Positions 4,643-6,628 of a stretch of DNA of 6,628 bases are shown in pieces. Location of the stretch: assembly GCA_035490315.1 (NCBI GenBank), contig DATHET010000122.1, forward strand, positions 1 to 6,628, written 5' to 3'. The notes beneath the pieces were generated by a model. The model searched no databases, was not told the DNA's origin, and saw only the letters and a program-made list of their open reading frames with translations. Within the stretch, counting starts at the first letter, position 1; each line of letters begins with the position of its first letter. The stretch comes from JADJQU01 sp035490315. Lineage in GTDB: Bacteria; Planctomycetota; UBA1135; GCA-002686595. Both the position numbers and the translations under genes were made by a program.

Positions 4643-6628
4643 TCACGGGCAGATGGTGTATTCCAGGCCGTTCGTCAAGGTGACGTTGCCGGGGATGGGG
4701 AAGCCGTTGTCGCGGCCCCAGAACTGACAGTCGATCACGTTCCCCGCGACCGAGAGCGACGGGTGCGGACTTCCGCCGAGCGAGCCCGTCGCGAAGGCGT
4801 TCATGTCGATCGAGTACACGCCCGTGCAGTCGTCGCCGCTCGGCGAGCCGCCGGAATTCAGCGGGATCGAGCGCCGGACAGGGCTGGCGACGCACAGCGT
4901 GCCGCCGAGGAAGGGAGTTGCAGCCTGGCCGCTGTCTCCGTACAGCAGAAGACCGGGCTTCTGATTGCGCACGTTGGAGCCGGAGACCGTGAAGCCCGAA
5001 GGCGAGGTCGCACTCGCGACGCCCGCGGAGTTGATGGTCGGCAGGCAGAAGAGCGAATTGAGCTTCGCCGTGCAGTAGGTCGTCGGCGCATTGCAGGGCA
5101 CGCCCAGGTCGCCGCCCGTCCCCACCAGCGCGAAGCGAGCATTGACACCCGGGTCGTTCGTTGCGGCGTCGGTATTGATGTCGCTGCCGATCACTTCGAC
5201 ACGCCACGAGCCGGCGATCGGATTCTGGATGAAGACGTTCTCGACCGTGTCCTTCGTGTTGGCGACACCGCCCGACGTTGACCACAGACCCGCGGTCAAT
5301 CCATTGTTGCCGAAGTAGATCATGCCGGCCGGCGAGGTGACCTTGAGCGTCAGGTCGTTCACGCGCGCCTGGCTGTTCGGCACGAACGGTTTCGGATCGA
5401 GGTAGCACAGGGTCGCGCGAAGCTCGGGCGTCGCGAGACCGACGTTGATGTTGTAGGCGATCGTTTGCAGGTTCGACAGCAGATCGGTCTGGTCGACGAC
5501 GAAGGTCTTGAGCCGGCGATCGTAGGCGTTCTTGAGATCGGCGAGTCCCCAACCCTGCTTGACGCGAGTCAATCCACCGTTTGGCCCTCCGGCCGTCCAG
5601 TCGTAGGGACTCGCGTTGTTGATCATCAGCGCCTTCGCGGTCATCGCATGGCAGCGGTTTTCGAACACGGTGCCGCCCGGAACGGGCACCACATTGTTGA
5701 ACGCCTGCTGCGACCACATCTGGAAGAACAAGCCGAAGTGACCGGCGATGATCGGAGTCGCGCTCGATGTCCCATTGAACACTTGGGTGTAGCCGCCGCC
5801 GGTTTCCGTCGTGCGCACATTGTCGTAGAAATGGCAGAACTCGGGCTTGAGACGACCATCGGCGGCGGGGCCGTAGGTCGCGCCGCTGACGTTGTCGTCC
5901 GCTTTCTGCAGGGTGTTGAGATGGTCGACACCGCCCACGGAGACGATGTTCTTGGCCCACGCCTGAGGCCGCGCATTCTGAGACCCCGTGTTCGACATCG
6001 ACTGACAGATCACGATGTCGTTCAGGAAAATGATGTCGTCCATTTCGGCAGACACCGGTGTGTACTGCGTGGTCTGCGGATCGCCCCACGAGTTCGACTG
6101 GAATACGCACTTGTACACGTTGTTCGGATCGACGAGCTCCTGCGTCAGCGTGTAGCGATTAACGACTGTCTGGTAGCTGCTGACGAATCCCTGTCCCTTG
6201 TAGCAGAGCCCCGTTGCCAGCGAGTTGACGGTGCCATGCGAAAAGATCTCACCGGTCGTGCACGTGCCGTGCCAATCCACAGGCACGTTGTTCCCGTGGG
6301 GCAGGACCGGCAGGAATCCCGCGGTGTTCGCGAATTCCGGATGCGAGAATTCTGCGCCGCCATCCATGACCTCGCCGCGCACGCCTGTTCCATCGAATGC
6401 AGGGCTGCCGAGCGGCTCGATGTAGGTCGCTCCACCGATCTGGCGCGCGAGGTCGATGTCGTTCTCCGGCGCGCCCCACGGGTCGATGAACGCCACTTCG
6501 TCCATGCCCGCGAGGGCTTGGATCATCTCGGCATTGAGACTCGCCACGAAGCGGAAACCATCGGGGAACATGGTGTCGATCCTGCCGCCCATCGCGACGA
6601 TGCGCGCGGCGACGATGTCCTTCTGCGC
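4643..6628 (-). CDS. Secreted subtilisin-family (S8, KP-43-like) serine protease with jelly-roll and cysteine-rich C-terminal domains, N-terminus outside window
   Basis: The frame is open from the window edge to TGA at 4645-4643, about 661 residues visible. The ATG at 6592 is probably internal because the frame continues upstream without a stop. Residues are numbered from that Met. A propeptide-like region (1-45; FRFVASLNAEMIQALAGMDEV) precedes a subtilase domain (about 65-350). The triad is Asp77 in GEVMDGG, His108 in WHGTCTTGE and Ser276 in NGTSSATP; Asn201 in MSNTG is the likely oxyanion residue. Residues about 365-492 match the KP-43-type C-terminal jelly roll (LRATLCYLDP, VNDLTLKVTSPAG, DTVENVFIQNPIAGSWRVEVIG). 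Residues 500-649 form a further domain with six cysteines after Cys500 (507, 516, 567, 589, 622, 648) ending in CP, which I associate with secreted planctomycete proteins. The cysteines argue for an extracellular product. It degrades proteins; its target is unknown. No signal peptide is visible because the 5' end is missing. Confidence 0.88.
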   Translation of the reverse strand, partial: AQKDIVAARIVAMGGRIDTMFPDGFRFVASLNAEMIQALAGMDEVAFIDPWGAPENDIDLARQIGGATYIEPLGSPAFDGTGVRGEVMDGGAEFSHPEFANTAGFLPVLPHGNNVPVDWHGTCTTGEIFSHGTVNSLATGLCYKGQGFVSSYQTVVNRYTLTQELVDPNNVYKCVFQSNSWGDPQTTQYTPVSAEMDDIIFLNDIVICQSMSNTGSQNARPQAWAKNIVSVGGVDHLNTLQKADDNVSGATYGPAADGRLKPEFCHFYDNVRTTETGGGYTQVFNGTSSATPIIAGHFGLFFQMWSQQAFNNVVPVPGGTVFENRCHAMTAKALMINNASPYDWTAGGPNGGLTRVKQGWGLADLKNAYDRRLKTFVVDQTDLLSNLQTIAYNINVGLATPELRATLCYLDPKPFVPNSQARVNDLTLKVTSPAGMIYFGNNGLTAGLWSTSGGVANTKDTVENVFIQNPIAGSWRVEVIGSDINTDAATNDPGVNARFALVGTGGDLGVPCNAPTTYCTAKLNSLFCLPTINSAGVASATSPSGFTVSGSNVRNQKPGLLLYGDSGQAATPFLGGTLCVASPVRRSIPLNSGGSPSGDDCTGVYSIDMNAFATGSLGGSPHPSLSVAGNVIDCQFWGRDNGFPIPGNVTLTNGLEYTICP

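Noticed and set aside
4599..6110. Minus-strand open frame of 503 codons overlapping the protease in another frame
   Set aside because: The overlapping frame contains the complete subtilase triad and jelly roll; this one is an arginine-rich shadow.

Overview
The window is GC-rich, densely packed bacterial chromosomal DNA. It holds six protein-coding genes, two of them cut by the window edges. I see no RNA gene, mobile element or CRISPR array. The best guess for the host is a planctomycete or a similarly complex soil or marine bacterium. This rests on a secreted subtilase whose C-terminal cysteine-bearing domain I associate with Planctomycetota, plus TPR/AAA and alpha-mannosidase-like genes. 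It is inference from family knowledge, not something the sequence proves.

Layout: on the plus strand, bases 2-646 encode the end of a probable family 38 glycoside hydrolase (alpha-mannosidase type). It is followed after 65 bases by a complete gene (712-1590) for a secreted protein built from two tandem YHS domains. This gene meets the minus-strand block head-on, with only 24 bases between the stop codons and a GC-rich hairpin there that could terminate both transcripts.

On the minus strand (read right to left) the window begins inside a secreted subtilisin-family protease (6628-4643, N-terminus off the edge). It has a KP-43-like catalytic domain, a jelly-roll domain and a cysteine-rich tail. 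A 212-base gap follows, carrying a long near-perfect hairpin. Then comes a compact three-gene operon: a four-helix membrane protein (4430-3891), a TPR protein with a C-terminal membrane hairpin (3887-2934) and a soluble TPR-AAA+ ATPase (2934-1615). Spacing is 3 bases between the first two, and the last two overlap by one base (TGATG), so the three products are probably made together.

The operon is the most interesting part: an intact class AAA ATPase with a pore loop, paired with a membrane-anchored TPR protein and a second integral membrane protein, and no recognisable substrate or peptidase. A membrane-associated remodelling or extraction machine is a reasonable hypothesis, but nothing here identifies its substrate. 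The remaining genes look like secreted or catabolic functions with no visible mechanistic link to the operon.
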